The notes: generated by a model not told the origin, from the sequence alone. A stretch of 64,000 bases of DNA from Pseudoscleropodium purum (GCA_963969395.1 OZ017797.1:37510001-37574000); one strand, 5' to 3'; positions 24,801 to 40,600 are shown, counted from the stretch's first letter. Translations and numbers: made by a program.

Positions 24801-25559
24801 TCACATTCCTTCCTAAAAATGATGCCAATGGACTTTGCAATTGGATGTACAATAAATTATTGTAAAATCCTTGATAATACCTTTATATTGTATATTGAAA
24901 ATTAAATTGTGACTGTAAGAACTTCAAGAAACTCATTGTATTCCTTTCTAAACCATGCCAGCAAAGTTTGCCAACTCAAATGTGAAAAAGCCTTATTCTA
25001 ATATATTTGGCCAAATTTGTTGGCATATGGAAGTATAGCTTTAATATTTTTTTTCACAGACTATTATTCTCAAGGAAATATTTGACAATATATTCCCCCC
25101 TTTCTCATTAGATGCATGCTAAATTGCTACAAAATTTTAGGAATATATAACTCTTTTCTAGATGAATGCACACTTTGGATGAGAAAATTTAAGCCTTATC
25201 CAAATTTTTCATGTTTCATCTATGGAAAGACATGCAAATAGCTTCATTAGTTTAAGAAAATTATTTTTTATATTACACAAAATAAATGAAAAGAAACAAC
25301 CTCCAAAAGAATACATCAATATATCTTGAGATGAAGTTGCAATTTCTTCTTGATCTCTCCCCCAAAATCAAAGACTTGCCACATATTTTGTATATTATGA
25401 TGTTTGGTGTTATTAATAAGGTAGGAAGCCTGTTGTGGACTATTTGGTCATAATGTATAGTTTCACTTGGTGGATTTACAAATTGTTTCTTAGTGAACAA
25501 ATGTTAAATTGAGGAATATTTCATATATTTTGGTCAATTCATTTTTGGAAAAGGAATGA
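21801..25559. other. AT-rich intergenic DNA
   Basis: The stretch is about 3.8 kb without a recognisable gene. A TA-rich run (atatatatatgtatatatat) lies near 23195-23215. Only short frames are present. Confidence 0.55.
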
Positions 25560-27364
25560 TACACTACCAGTATACACTATACATTATAAAAAAGCTTCTA
25601 AAACAACACCTACATTATTGACCCTCAAATAATCCAACTACTCAAATCTTGATATGGACAATATTTAAGAAATCTTTGCAAACATTTATTTTGGCCCTTT
25701 GAGACTTGTTCACTCTATAATCTCCAACAAACTGATACATCGATATACATGTCTTATTATCATACAATAATAAATACATCCATGTGCTTCATACTACATG
25801 CCACAATAAAGTAGTAGATGTTTTACTCTCATGAGTGACAATACTTTTGCCACCCTTCCCATTGATAACATATTCCTATTTTAGATCTTTCCATGTTCAT
25901 GCTATCTACCTAGATGCAGATATAAAGTCTATCTTCTATTCCATCTCATGTGTCTCCAAAATCAAAACCATAACAACACCCCCCATTTGCCCCTACTCCA
26001 ATATACTATCATCCAATATATGAAATTCACATTTAAAAAAAATAGATACTCCTTAGAAGCAATCAAAATCAAAAAAGAAAAATATAATCTACTTACACAA
26101 CATCAAATATGGACAACAAAATCACTCATAATCCTTACAACCAATACTTGTAGAACATCTCATATACCCACTATACATGTATTACATAACATACTCAAAA
26201 TACCCCAAAACAACATCAGGACAACTTTATAAAGAAAAATTCCATTGCAATCAAATATTCAATGTTTGTTCTATCAAGTAACTAAAAGAAGATTCTAAAG
26301 ACAATGATCATTACCACTATCATTTCCATAAACCAAATCTACATATACTAAGCTCATTATATCATACAAATCTTTATTAAAGGTCTTCAAACAATGCATG
26401 TGTAACCTTCCATACAAATTCACATACATCTATATCAACTAGAAACAAATTCTTCCACTAAAAACTCCACTAAATTAAATTTACTACAAAGACTAATGCC
26501 TATGCAACTTAAAAAAACAATGCATTGCAAACACCAAGTTGATGATATGCTCAAGCAATGAATATTCTACCCATTCTTCTAGCTACCTAAATAAATCAAC
26601 AGTTGCACATGTATAACTAGCCCCATGCTCACTTGTAAATTGCATGTCTACTTGACTACTAATAAAGCTCCTAGCATATATATGCCTCTCCATTTGTGGA
26701 CCTTCAATTGTCACCTAATAAACCACAATACCAAATTATACACCAATACACGAGGAATAGGTCACATTCTTTCAAATTCAACCATAAAACTTTGTTATAC
26801 ACACAAATTCATTCAAACCAACAATAGAACATAGAGTCATGTCCAAAATGCATAAAACATATTTCAACCAACAACTTTACAAAAATTCAACATATATTCT
26901 TTCTACCATAGAAACAAAAACGTTCCCTTCAAATTATAAATATCTCCACTCTACTAATGCCAATCACAATGAAATTCAAAATAATAAGACTCTATTTTCA
27001 CAATACTCTAATAATTTGTCATACATTCACAATTCAATCAACCTACACTTTTCTTGGTGCCTTACATCACAACTATCATTAATAGCATTGGCACAACCCT
27101 CAACCAACCATCACCAATACTTCACTTTTCATCCTAATCAATAGATTTCATTTAATCCACCTAGCTCATTGGGATAGCCCATTCATCCAATTATTACACC
27201 ATGGACATTTCTTGCCTTCAATATTGAATTGAATTGAAACTTATTCTATGAGGAGTCGAAATCCTCAACCTCCACACTCCTATTCCTACACCACCAATAA
27301 TCACATGTAGTGTTCATCCACAGTTTCTACCAAGACACCCACCTATCCCCAATACAAATATCTT
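25560..27364. other. G-depleted tract, about 1.8 kb
   Basis: On the + strand G is scarce over the whole tract, often 2-5 per 60 bases, while A, C and T are abundant. This gives several overlapping + frames of 60-100 codons rich in Asn, Thr, His, Ile and Leu. They contain no motif I recognise, and the amino-acid bias follows directly from the base bias. It could be a decayed strand-biased repeat or transposon interior. Confidence 0.6.
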
Positions 27365-27365
27365 T

Positions 27366-27411
<46 letters not shown>
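27365..27411. repeat. (TA)n(CA)n microsatellite
   Basis: A TA dinucleotide run of about 11 units passes directly into a CA run of about 12 units. It lies at the end of the G-depleted tract. Confidence 0.95.
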
Positions 27412-27670
27412 ACCCCAAAAAATTCATATATACACTATATTCTTCAAAGTAAAATAGAATTTACCCTCTAAAGATGGACTTACCTATATTGGCCTCTTTT
27501 GTCATTTTAGTTCAATTAGCATAGAGTTGACCACCAAACTTACATGTAAGGCCCTCCTAAGCTAGTTAGGGTTTAACCCTAGCCTATACATAGTCCATGG
27601 GTCACATACATTTTCCAATGAATTTTGTCATGGGACCTTGAACAAATAGACTTTTAACTACAACAAAGCA
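27412..27670. other. AT-rich spacer
   Basis: No feature was recognised between the microsatellite and the MITE that follows. Confidence 0.5.
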
Positions 27671-27899
27671 TAACCTTTGAATACCAAGGCGAACGTTTTG
27701 TGCCCAACGGATGACAAAGAATCAAACTGTATAGAACAGAAGTGCAACTATTCATCCTCAAAATTTGCTTTGGAAAGGAAAGATCATCTACAATAGTTTG
27801 ACTTGCAATGACTACTTTTGCAATTTTGGAGGCTAGTGATCCACACGGTAATAGAAAAGGATGATTTCGAGGGTCACCCCTTCGACGTTTAAGGGTTAA
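27671..27899 (+). mobile_element. TTAA-type MITE, PB-1 family, worn left end
   Basis: The right end (cgtttaagggttaa) is intact. The left end reads taacctttgaatacc in place of ttaacccttaaatgcc. The interior matches 4223-4457 closely (cggatgacaaagaatc, cagaagtgcaactattcatcctc, agtttgactt). Confidence 0.72.
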
Positions 27900-28733
27900 A
27901 ACATTAGCATGGGAATTTTTCTTCTCCTCTACTCGATTGTAAATATCTTATGCAATCAACTAGTTTTCAATGACGCTTTTGGGTCCAAATGTAGGTGTTG
28001 CATTTGGAGCAATCAGTTGATTTACGATTGTGACTATTGATTCCTTAGTGGCAGTTTTGAAAGTAGCTTGTACATAAGATACCACTCCCTTAGTCCGCAA
28101 CCAATGTGCAGGCATGTATGCCCCCCTCTTGCGAGAGGTGTGGGTGACTTGAATGGATGATGATAAGTGTTACAAAGTTGCATTTCCTAAGCAACTAATC
28201 CCATCTCAAGAGGAGCTAGCTTACCAAATAGAAACCATCCTATCTCAGGAGAGAAGCCAAAGCCAAAGGGACCCAAAAAAAAAAAAAAAATCCAACCAAT
28301 GTCTGCCTAGCGAAATGGGCTTTTGGTGACCCAAAAGAAAATAATCTGACTAGGACTCCACATCAGAAACAAAGCCAATTGGTTCCCCTCTCCAGGAAAT
28401 TCTGGAGGCAAAGTCAGGCTCTTAACTGGTGGGCAATTCTCCAATAATACGTGCTTACAACATTTGCACTTTTTGAAGGGCAAAAGCCTATGCATCAATG
28501 TGTAGGTATATATTATATTGTTTTGTTTTCTTTACCCCTAAAAATGATGGAGGTACCATATAGTGTGGGGGTAAGCATTGGAGTTAAATGAAATCTTATT
28601 GAAGCACTATTTTTTTATTAATTAGTAATTAGCTATTTAGGTGAATATTCATTAAAGCCTATTTTAATTTTGGAATGTTGGGATGGTCACTTTGGAAAAA
28701 AATTTGTTTATGATTATTCTATGGAAGATTGTG
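27900..28733. other. Intergenic DNA
   Basis: A poly-A run lies near 28276. No gene was recognised. The frames on the - strand at 28307-28498 have no motif. Confidence 0.5.
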
Positions 28734-29162
28734 TGAAAGGATGTTCATTGCAAATCTTGATTCTCAATGTGGGAGATTCTAGATGACCATAAAATAAACT
28801 AGAAGTTTAGAAGGGGATCACATTGAAAATTCATTTAAAAAAATTATAGAGTAAATTTTGAAAAGTTGTAAATTGATTATGGTTATTCATGTTATATTCC
28901 TTAACCATGTATATTTTTTCATGACTTCCATCCTAAACTTTATATGTAAGAAGAAGATTAAATGACTTCAAAATCACTTTTCCAAGTTTAACGCCCTATT
29001 GATAAAACATTTTACTCTTTCAATGGCCATAAGTGATATTGTTGTGTTTTCTTTTTCTATATTATTCATAATGCGCCTAGTTTAAATTAACAAGAAATTA
29101 ATAAGACTTATAAAAACTTGGACTTTTTGGTTTATTTTCAAGCAAAATCCAAGAAGTTTTTT
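28734..29162 (+). mobile_element. PB-3 repeat, uninterrupted partial copy
   Basis: This aligns with 41280-41720 and with the host blocks inside 6950-8945 (cattgcaaatcttga, aaattcatttaaaaaa, gtaaattgatt, gacttcaaaatcac, gatattgttgtgttttctttttc). It is the unoccupied reference for the insertion at 7611. The ends are not defined. Confidence 0.75.
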
Positions 29163-29857
29163 GATATAGTGCTTATTAATTTTGAGCTCAAGAAACTTCC
29201 TTCCATTTGCGTTGCTGAATTTTTGGAGGATTGGTATTTTATCTTCCTCCCATTTACATTAGTTAATTTTTACAGCACTTAGGGTATTTTTTAGAGTATT
29301 TTGACTGTGAAATTATATCACAAACTCACATCTGCAAGTAGAAATTTTTTAAGTTGTTATTTGTGAAGTTAAATTTATGTTGCAAACTCACATATGGCAA
29401 ATGATGTGTGTTTTTACGACTTTCGATGACAAATACTCCAAAAAAGAATAAGGTTCTAGAATAATTTTAATGGTAAAACCTGATTTACATTAAATCATTG
29501 AATTCATCCAAGTTCTCATAATAAAAAAGTACTCCAAGAATAAAATTAAAAAAATTCTTTTTTCCCATAAGAAAAAATAGGAAGACAATAATAAGCTTAA
29601 GAAAAAGTCAAACAATTGTCTCCATTTTTGAACTAGGAAAAATAGGAATAGAAAGGAAAAGGTTGAAAAATGTAAAAAAATTCTTTACATTTAGAAGATC
29701 AACAATCAACCAATAGTAGTGAAGTATAGAAACAATTTAATTGCACTTCGAAAGACACTTTCAATATAACTAAGGGAGCCGACCCATTTCCAACCAAAGA
29801 CCCATTTCTGGCCTATAGATTACACTCTTTCCAATCAACAAGACATTAATGAGGGTA
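29163..29857. other. AT-rich intergenic DNA
   Basis: No gene was recognised. Confidence 0.5.
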
Positions 29858-30135
29858 CAATTTCCAATGTAGTTGTAGTGCATTATGATTGGTTGTAGGC
29901 TTTGTTTATTTTATAAATAACCTATGGTTGGAAATAGAAAGGCCTACATAATAGAAATGTGTGAAACAAAATCTTCATGAAAATAATCCACAAAAATTCC
30001 AATTTTCATGAAAAAATTTGAAAAAAATATAGAACATTGCTCATTTCTATTTCTTCACCTAAGCAAAATTTCTCCATGACCATATGCATACTACACATAT
30101 GTTGAATTGCTTAATTGGCCAAAAATGGTTCCCCC
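29858..30135 (+). repeat. Dispersed repeat paired with 9700-9955
   Basis: Shared words in order include gttgtagtgcattatgattg, gaaacaaaatctt, aatttctcca and aattgcttaattgg. The class is unknown. With 28734-29162 it keeps the same order as the 7-10 kb region, suggesting one large old repeat. Confidence 0.55.
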
Positions 30136-31121
30136 CTTTATATTTGCCCAGAATGGATACATGGATGGTTTGGAGTGTCTTCACCAGATATGAAGGTCTA
30201 CTTCAGTATTTAGGTGCCAAAATTGAATTTTCATATCATATTCTTAAGCAAGATGACATGTGAGGCTTTTTGACAAAAATGACTTAATTTATGCCGGCCA
30301 TATCTGACCTACACAAAGGTTAGATTATGTATCCCTGGTGTAGGATTTTAGGGTGCCAATTTCCTATGTCCCTACAGAAGACTCACTTTTGGAGAAACCC
30401 CACACCAAAATTCAAAAGACAGTTGGAGAGTGCCTTACAACGTCAAAGAAAGCATATTTAGAGGCCAAGTGTAGGGAGGTTTGTGGAATGGCATGGTGGG
30501 GTAGTGCCATACTAGTATGCCGAAGGTATATCCTGGTACTGCCCGTAACCAACGGACCATCTGTGCTGGTTACACATGTCGCACAACAATCAAGAGACAC
30601 TTCAAACTCAAACAGGTGTAGGTTTCAATTCAAAGCTGTACACTAAGGAATGGAGAAGAAAAATCATTTTCATTTCATGTTTAGCCGGGATTCCAATGCA
30701 GCAGCTGTCCGGTTGCCATCCCTACGAGATCCAGTGTTGATACCTCTGGAGGTTGACGGCTACAAACTCGGTCTGGAATACTCCCTAGTTTATCCTAGAA
30801 TTATAATACAATCGTACTCCAAACTAAGTCCTGGTGATGCGCTGTCCCCAAATCCACGAGACAGCGTTTGGTCACAGACCGAAGAAATAATTTTACGCTG
30901 GTGGTCTACTCTCATTGTTGAGCAGACTAAAACAAAAAGTCCTCGTGCCTCAAAGGCGAATTTTTTCTCTAATGGGAGATGATATAAGGATCATACTACC
31001 TGGCTACAAATATGTATAGAGGGGGTGATATGTAACAAGCAAAAGAGGAGGCAATCGAAATCACCAGCCAGCCTCCAAAATTCATGACGAACGGACATGT
31101 GTAGATTCAGATATACTAGAA
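30136..31121. other. Intergenic DNA and 3' flank of the beta-amylase gene
   Basis: The composition is intermediate. Open frames at 30353-30646 and 30650-30982 (+) have no recognised motif. Part of the right side is probably the 3' UTR of the - strand gene that ends at 31122. I could not identify its poly(A) site. Confidence 0.4.
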
Positions 31122-34350
<3,229 letters not shown>

Positions 34351-34600
34351 TTTACTTACAGTAGACCGAGGGAGACGATGGGCCCTCCGTGGATGAATGA
34401 AGGTGGAGAATGGATGGATGCGTGGTTGTTGGATGGACGGTGGAGTGGTTAGATAGATGGATGAATGCGCGCTAAGCGCTGCAGGGGAGTGGATGACTGG
34501 GCCCGGGTCCGGGTCGGGCTGGGTCGGGTCGGGTCGGGTCAGGTGTTGGGAACATGTTCGTTCTGACCGTTCCCATGATCCCAGACGGATAAAACTTGGC
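34351..34600. repeat. GGAT-rich and GGGTC short repeats
   Basis: From 34390 to 34470 ggatgga/ggatgaa words recur. At about 34503-34541 there is a gggtc pentamer array (gggtcgggtcgggtcgggtc). These are simple repeats beside the beta-amylase promoter, not a gene. Confidence 0.7.
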
Positions 34601-36207
34601 TCTCCACTTCTTTTTGTTTTTAAATTTTTTTTAATTCTTATCAGCCTATGAGGCTAAGAGTTAGCTACTCTTGTGTCCATCCTTTTTATGCTGAGGTGGC
34701 GTCAAATCTATCCAAATAGTGCGGAGTAACTAAATTATATTCAAATAGTGTGTCTCTCTGATTCAATCTCAATTGTTGGCCTGGTCTTGATGTACTCACT
34801 GTACATTACATATATGTTGTTTTACCAAAATTCATTGATTGGATAAAATTTGAAGCAAAATTTATCCTAATAGTGCAGTTTCAACTCTATCTCCATCGGA
34901 TGCTGGGTTCTAGAATGTACTGTATGCGTACATCCAAGTTGTTGCACTAAAATTCATACCTGGGATAAAACTTGCAGTGTTGGCATGCTCAGAAATCTGA
35001 CTGGGAGGGATAGCCACAGACTTGCCCTATTTATTTATTTATTTTGAAAATATTTGACACATTTTATTCCTCGATTGGCTGGACCCCCCTTTGGTAAGTG
35101 ATGTCGCCATAATCAAAATTAAAAAAAAAGCTACAAAAATTGTAGAGACAAACATTCTATATGAGCTATAGGGTTGGTGATGTGGGTGTTGGCAAAATTT
35201 GACATTAGGAACAACAAATGTTTAATTTTATGTAAGGATTGCTATGCATTAACTTTTTAATCCATCTTTTACAAATATTTTGCCATGTGTTATTAAACAT
35301 CAAAAAACTTCTAACTCAAAGTTGAGACTTTAGCTTCGATACTATAGAGCTTCAAGTTTAATATATTGAATATTTAGTATTCAATTTCTACAACCCAGGA
35401 AAGTTGGGATTTGACCTTGAAGTAGAATTTCAAAGAAATATAACTTTTGATGTAATACAAAACAACCCTTAATTCTTTCTATAGTATTAGTGTAAATCAA
35501 ATACACCACATAAAACAAACTTCAAATTTCTAGTTTTGAAATATTCAAATACAAGTGTATGAAAATCAACCCTAAACCTTTATGTTGAGGTAGTGTATAT
35601 CCTTGTAATCCAAATCTGTGTACTATACACTAGGTACTCCCACTTCCAACACTTTTTGCTATTGTGCCTAGTTACTACTATTACACCAATCAAATTTAAT
35701 TGATTTTATTGCTTGATAAGTGAAAGGAGGTTTCAACACACTAGCAAAGAACACAACATTTGAATACTAAGTATATGCAAAAGACATGAAAGATTGAAGT
35801 TTCCTTTGGGTAATAGATGTCCTAAAATTTTATTTTTTTTGAAAGATGTTCTAAATGGTTTCTTCAACATAGATACGCATTGATTGATTTGGGAGATGCA
35901 AACAGAGTGCTAGTGGCGGTTTTAGGCGGCGTGTGATTCCGGGTGTACCCACCTCCGAGGTAAAAATCATTGCGGGCCTCTTCTTTGGGTAAGGTTGCTC
36001 TTGGACCATTCAACCAAGGAAACCTCCAACTGATTCGAAATTCGGTCAAAACGGAACTTGCCATTCTCTATTGCATTGCCACCTGTTTGGTTTTCCACCA
36101 TGCCAAATGTTTGGTTGGAAGATTTTCCGAAGTTCCACAAAGACACTCATCAGTACGGCTGTGAGTGTGCTGGAGTTTCTACGCCATCAAATGTACACAC
36201 CATCAAA
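34601..36207. other. AT-rich intergenic DNA
   Basis: No gene was recognised. After about 35860 the DNA becomes GC-richer, leading into the tandem repeat that follows. Confidence 0.5.
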
Positions 36208-36910
36208 GTTTCGACAGTCTGTGTTATTTTACTTTCAATCCATTTGCTTGTGGTGGTGGTGGTGGTGATTCAGCTGAACCCTCCGTCACTCAGTCTGTAG
36301 AACTTGAGGTCCAAGAATATTACATTACTTTGATGACGAGAAAAGCTCGTCCACGGTATTTCTCTGCAATTTTTCTTTAATGGAAATGGAGAAACTACGA
36401 CAGCATAGTATGATTGTGGTCCCAAGAGTGTCTCCACCAAGTTTCGACAGTCAGTGTTAATTTACTTTCGATCCAATGATTTGCTTGTGGTGGTGGCGAC
36501 TCCGTCACTCAGTCTGTCGAACTTGAGGTCCAAGAACATTACATTACTTTGAGAACGAGAAAAGCTAGTCCACGGTATTTCTCTGTAATTTTTTTTCCCA
36601 TGGAAATGAAGAAACTACTAAAGTATAGCATGATTGTGGTCCCAAGTTTGTCACCACCAAGTTTCGACAGTTTCATTTTTACTTTCAATCCATTTGCTTG
36701 CTTGTGGTGGTGGGGATCGATTCAACCGGGCACTCCGTCACCCGGTCTGTAGAACTTGAGGTCCAAGAACCGATTACTTTGAGGATGAGACATTACAGCT
36801 CTTCCGTGCAGTATTTCTGTGTAATTTTTTACGGTAGTACCTTATTACATGGAAATGGAGAACCTCCTACTTAAAGCTTTAAGTTATGGTACACATGTTT
36901 GTGGTCCCAA
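36208..36910 (+). repeat. Three-copy tandem repeat, unit 220-233 bp
   Basis: The word gtttcgacag occurs at 36208, 36441 and 36661. In each unit it is followed, in order, by actttc-atcca, ttgcttg, tggtggtgg, ctccgtcac, gaacttgaggtccaagaa, attacttt, a cggtatttct-like stretch, atggaaatg and tgtggtccca. The copies have diverged by substitutions and small indels. Several open frames of 60-80 codons cross it, with no recognised motif. Confidence 0.85.
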
Positions 36911-38553
36911 TGAGACTCCCAGCCAGACGATGTCTCCCGATTGTGCACTCCAACAAGTGTCCCTGTCGAAACAGTTCCCTGGCTATCTGTCGAAAGCTTG
37001 AAGCTGCTTCCCGCCTGTGGTCCTCAAATGGCGATGCTGTGGACTTTACATGTGTTGAGACCACGAGGTTTACAACCAGGTTGTGTAATTGGCAAGCATG
37101 TGATTAGTTGGCGTGACGTGGGAATCTCATCAGGCCCAGCTTCCGTCAGTCGCCTGCAGTGGGTTCAGTTTGGATGATTGCAGAAGGGAGTTTGAGATGG
37201 CAGGTGGCGGATGGGGAGTGGATGAATTGTGGGTGAAGGGAATTTTCTACAGTGGATGCACACACAAAAAGACAAAGAATCCGACCTGGGTTATTGTGGA
37301 TCACAAAACATTCTCCCGCACTAAAGTAATAGGTCTGTATAATCCCCTAAAGGACCCACAAGGGTTCAAATTTTGAACAACGGATAAACACTAGTATATT
37401 CCAATCACACAAGGATGCATTTTTTCATCCATCGATTTTTTTGAAGATTCATGTGTTAACTCTTTTAACATTAGTATGGTGTAAATTTTGGAGACATTTC
37501 TTTGCAAGTATTCTATAATTCAAAGGGTATTGGTAAATCCGGCCTATGAAAAGTAGTTTTTCAAGTTCAAAAAATGACCCTTTTGAAAATGACTAGGATA
37601 AAATAGTAAAATATAAATCTTTGAAAATTAGTATCATTAGAAATTAACATTTTGAACTTGAAGGGAAAAAATATTGTTATGAAAATTGCAAATATTCAAT
37701 CTACAATTAGTAGATGCTAAAAATAATTTTCAATTTGGGACTTCAAATTTGATTGAATTTTAAAAGATTTGTTTGTGTATTAGCCGATCTAATTGTATGG
37801 ATATGATTTATCGATTATATTTTAGAACTGTTGTTTGAGAATTATCCTTAAATTATATTATTCTAAATTGTATTTTATAGTACATCCTAATAATTTTGGA
37901 AATCTAGACTACCCTTTAGTCCTTACAACATTACCAAAAAAATTCTTCAACCTCAAAAGTTTCATTACAAAGACCTTTGGATGTCATTAGGACTTAGCAA
38001 GAACAAATGAATGAAAAATTGTGCAAATGAAATGGCATGAGATGAAATCATGATACAACTTGTATTTATTAAATGAAATAAGAGATGATTGCATGTGAAA
38101 TCAAGGAGATCACCCATTTCCGATAAGCATCTCATTTTCATAGCATAAGGTGGTATGTTTCTAATCGAAAATGGTGCTCTATTTTTGAGCAATTGGAGCA
38201 AAAAAACTAATAGCTTTTGAGGTGATTAGTGTTGCGTTGTCAATTTGGATTGTAGCTTGCAATGCTCTATTTCAATAATAAAAGTGCTTATCGATTTCAA
38301 GCATGCATTGGTTGGAAATAGCATGTCCTATACTACATTATAAGGGCAAACAAAATATTTCCTTTTAAAACTTATAGAAAGTTTATTTTTTATAATTCAT
38401 GTGTCCAAAAATACAGAATCTTTATGAAATGTATTTTTAGACATGGAAAAATATATCCCTTGATTTTTCCCGATACTATACAAGGTCCGATTTGCTTAAG
38501 TGATTGAAAATGGGTGATCATCCTGATAGTGTATGACTACATGTCTTGTATAA
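36911..38553. other. GC-richer patch, then AT-rich intergenic DNA
   Basis: The part at 36911-37376 is GC-richer and carries overlapping + frames (36886-37107, 36941-37177, 37113-37376) without known motifs. It could be an exon-bearing remnant or the unique flank of the tandem repeat. From 37380 on it is AT-rich with nothing recognised. Confidence 0.4.
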
Positions 38554-38772
38554 AGGAAAGGCACTTGAAAGCGTCCTTGCACCCAATGGCATCCCTTTCT
38601 AGGAAGGGGCATCATTTTAGAACTTAAATGTAAGTGATTCATACATGGCTTAACAATGTCGGTCGACAATTAATAAGCTTTGTTTACTATGTGCACGTTT
38701 ATGTTCTGAAATGACACTCCTTCCTAGAAAGGGATGCCATTGGGTGCATGGATGCTTTCAAGTGCCTCTCCC
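38554..38772. repeat. Long inverted repeat (70-bp arms, 79-nt loop)
   Basis: The left arm (38554-38623) and right arm (38703-38772) are inverted copies with only about 8 mismatches. The longest perfectly paired block is about 30 bp and contains cccaatggcatccctttcta. It would fold into a long hairpin if transcribed. It may be a foldback transposon or a young MIRNA-type locus. The sequence alone does not decide, and no TTAA or CATTAG ends are present. Confidence 0.85.
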
Positions 38773-38775
38773 TTA

Positions 38776-39185
38776 CAACTTGTATTTTGTATGTAGCTTC
38801 GATTGCCTATGTGTTGTATACAAATTTGATTATGCAGATGAAAGCATGACGGATGAAAGCTTGACACAACTTCAGTTGCATTTCATTTGAGGCGTCCCTG
38901 CTTGTCAGCAAACTTACGCTGAAGGATTAAGCCAGTTCGGGCTAAACTACTCAGTGAGAGTAGGTCACGTCAAGTCTTCAGTGAACTGGAGGAATCAGAC
39001 GATCAGAGGCATAACTTACTGTACTGCTGTGACTCCCCAAAGATACGAGAGGACTGCACAAGGACTGCACTTGTGTGCGTCCCCTCTATGAAATCACTTG
39101 TGAATGTCTTTTACACGACTTGTATGTCTTGTATGCAGCTTCAGTTGTCTGAGTATTGTGTACAACTACACTTTGTGCATCCAAA
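38776..39185 (+). repeat. Diverged direct duplication of about 70 bp
   Basis: The parts at 38776-38845 and 39112-39185 share, in order, ac-acttgta, ttgtatg-agctt, a pyrimidine-rich stretch, gt-ttgt-tacaa and t-tgcag/catcc. The similarity is moderate, and both copies lie just beyond the long hairpin. Confidence 0.5.
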
Positions 39186-39954
39186 TGCCTCAGGTAATCA
39201 GGTATGATTTCCTTCGATCATGCATCCATATCAGTCTCGTAGAAGACTTCACCTGTACATGTCTCGTATACATCGTCGATACAGTATGCCTTGCACTGAT
39301 TCCTCATAACAGAACATCACCGGGTGCTAATCTCCATGTAACCCTAACTCCAGTATCGACGCAACCACATCTTCCCAGCCAAAAGGCCTTCCTCAAAACT
39401 GCAGTCCGACCCTTTTGCACGCTAAGTTCGCATTTTCAAAATGAACCCCTCCATTCCGCAACTGAAATCACTCCACAATCGTCGCAGAACTTGCTGCTGG
39501 GGTCCTAGCCAGCTCCGTAAGCCTCGGATTTGCAATCCAATGCACCACTTTTAAGTTTCTTATTAGCGGGTCCGTGGGCGGAGAAGCATGAGCGCAGCGT
39601 TTCGATCGGCACAATCTCTGATGCACACTGCAACCCAAGCGCGTCCGTCGTTTCAGGGTTCCTCGATCAGTCCTCACAAACGTAAGTTAACTTAACTGTC
39701 GACGAGGAATTGCAGAAACTGATGAAACGGAACAATACCCGAAATCGCAGTCTCCAAGAAGCCCGGGCGAACGCCGCATTTACCGGACGAGGTACTTACA
39801 GTACCCCGGGTGGGACTGACGCAGACCCCGTTAACCCGGGACGGCAGGGGAATCTCTACCGTCCGTTTTTCCATATCTGGAAATATCTCAGGGCTTCAGA
39901 TGTCCTTGCCTTTGATTGGCGCAGTTGGCACGGACCCCATGGAATCACCGTCCG

Positions 39955-39962
39955 CCACGTGG
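39955..39962. promoter_or_regulatory. G-box (CCACGTGG)
   Basis: This is a palindromic perfect G-box, the site bound by plant bZIP and bHLH factors, inside a GC-rich island. Its use is unproven since no gene is assigned nearby. Confidence 0.4.
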
Positions 39963-40163
39963 TTCCGCTGATCTCGGGACCAGGGAGAGATATTTCTGAC
40001 GACTCGAGGATGCATCTATGGGGTTGCATGTGGAATCTAATTGAAGGGGTAGATTTCAGGTCTACGTGTGGGGGTAGATTTTGGTCTGGCGAAGGGTGTC
40101 CATCCGATCCATCCATTGCCTGACCGGTCTTGGCGACTGGGTGACCGGGTGAAGCCCTTCGTA

Positions 40164-40169
40164 CACGTG
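40164..40169. promoter_or_regulatory. G-box core (CACGTG)
   Basis: A second CACGTG lies about 200 bp from the first, in the same GC-rich island. Two such sites close together are more suggestive of a regulatory region than one alone. Confidence 0.35.
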
Positions 40170-40600
40170 GCAACTGCGACGAAGGAGGAAGGGTGGTGAT
40201 TTTTCCTCCACCCATATGTCGTGCTCCCGTGTTTGACGTTCTCTATCTCCTGTTCCCCATGTTTTCATATTGTGGGCACTGACAAGCCCTGTTCCCCATG
40301 TTCCCCATTGGATTCCTGTTCTGCTTGTGGCTCCTGTACACATGTGAGGTTTACTGTGGGGAAGTACTGTGATTGTTTGTCATTCAATTTGGACCCAAAG
40401 TGGCAAAGTCTTAAATTTTTTTTAATTTTAAGTAAAATTTTTAAATTTTCATGATTTATTTTCGGCTATGAAATATATTTTTCATTCGAAAGGCGAAAAG
40501 GAGAAACTCAACTACCACTGGCACCCAAAGTTCAGTTCTTTTTTTCTCCCAATCTGGAGGCACTTGCAAGTTTATATTTTTCTACTACTACTGTACTGTA

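Larger units (their letters stand above)
39186..40600. other. GC-rich island without a recognised gene
   Basis: Base composition is gene-like over about 39250-40350. Open frames at 39104-39508 and 39710-40123 (+) and 39856-40215 and 40062-40343 (-) overlap each other and show no domain. Two ACGT-core sites are listed separately. It may be the promoter or first exon of a gene, or a pseudogene, that I cannot identify. Confidence 0.4.

Noticed and set aside
25835..27144. Several + frames of 60-100 codons as genes
   Set aside because: Their composition (Asn, Thr, His, Ile, Leu) is explained by the lack of G on this strand. No conserved motif is present.
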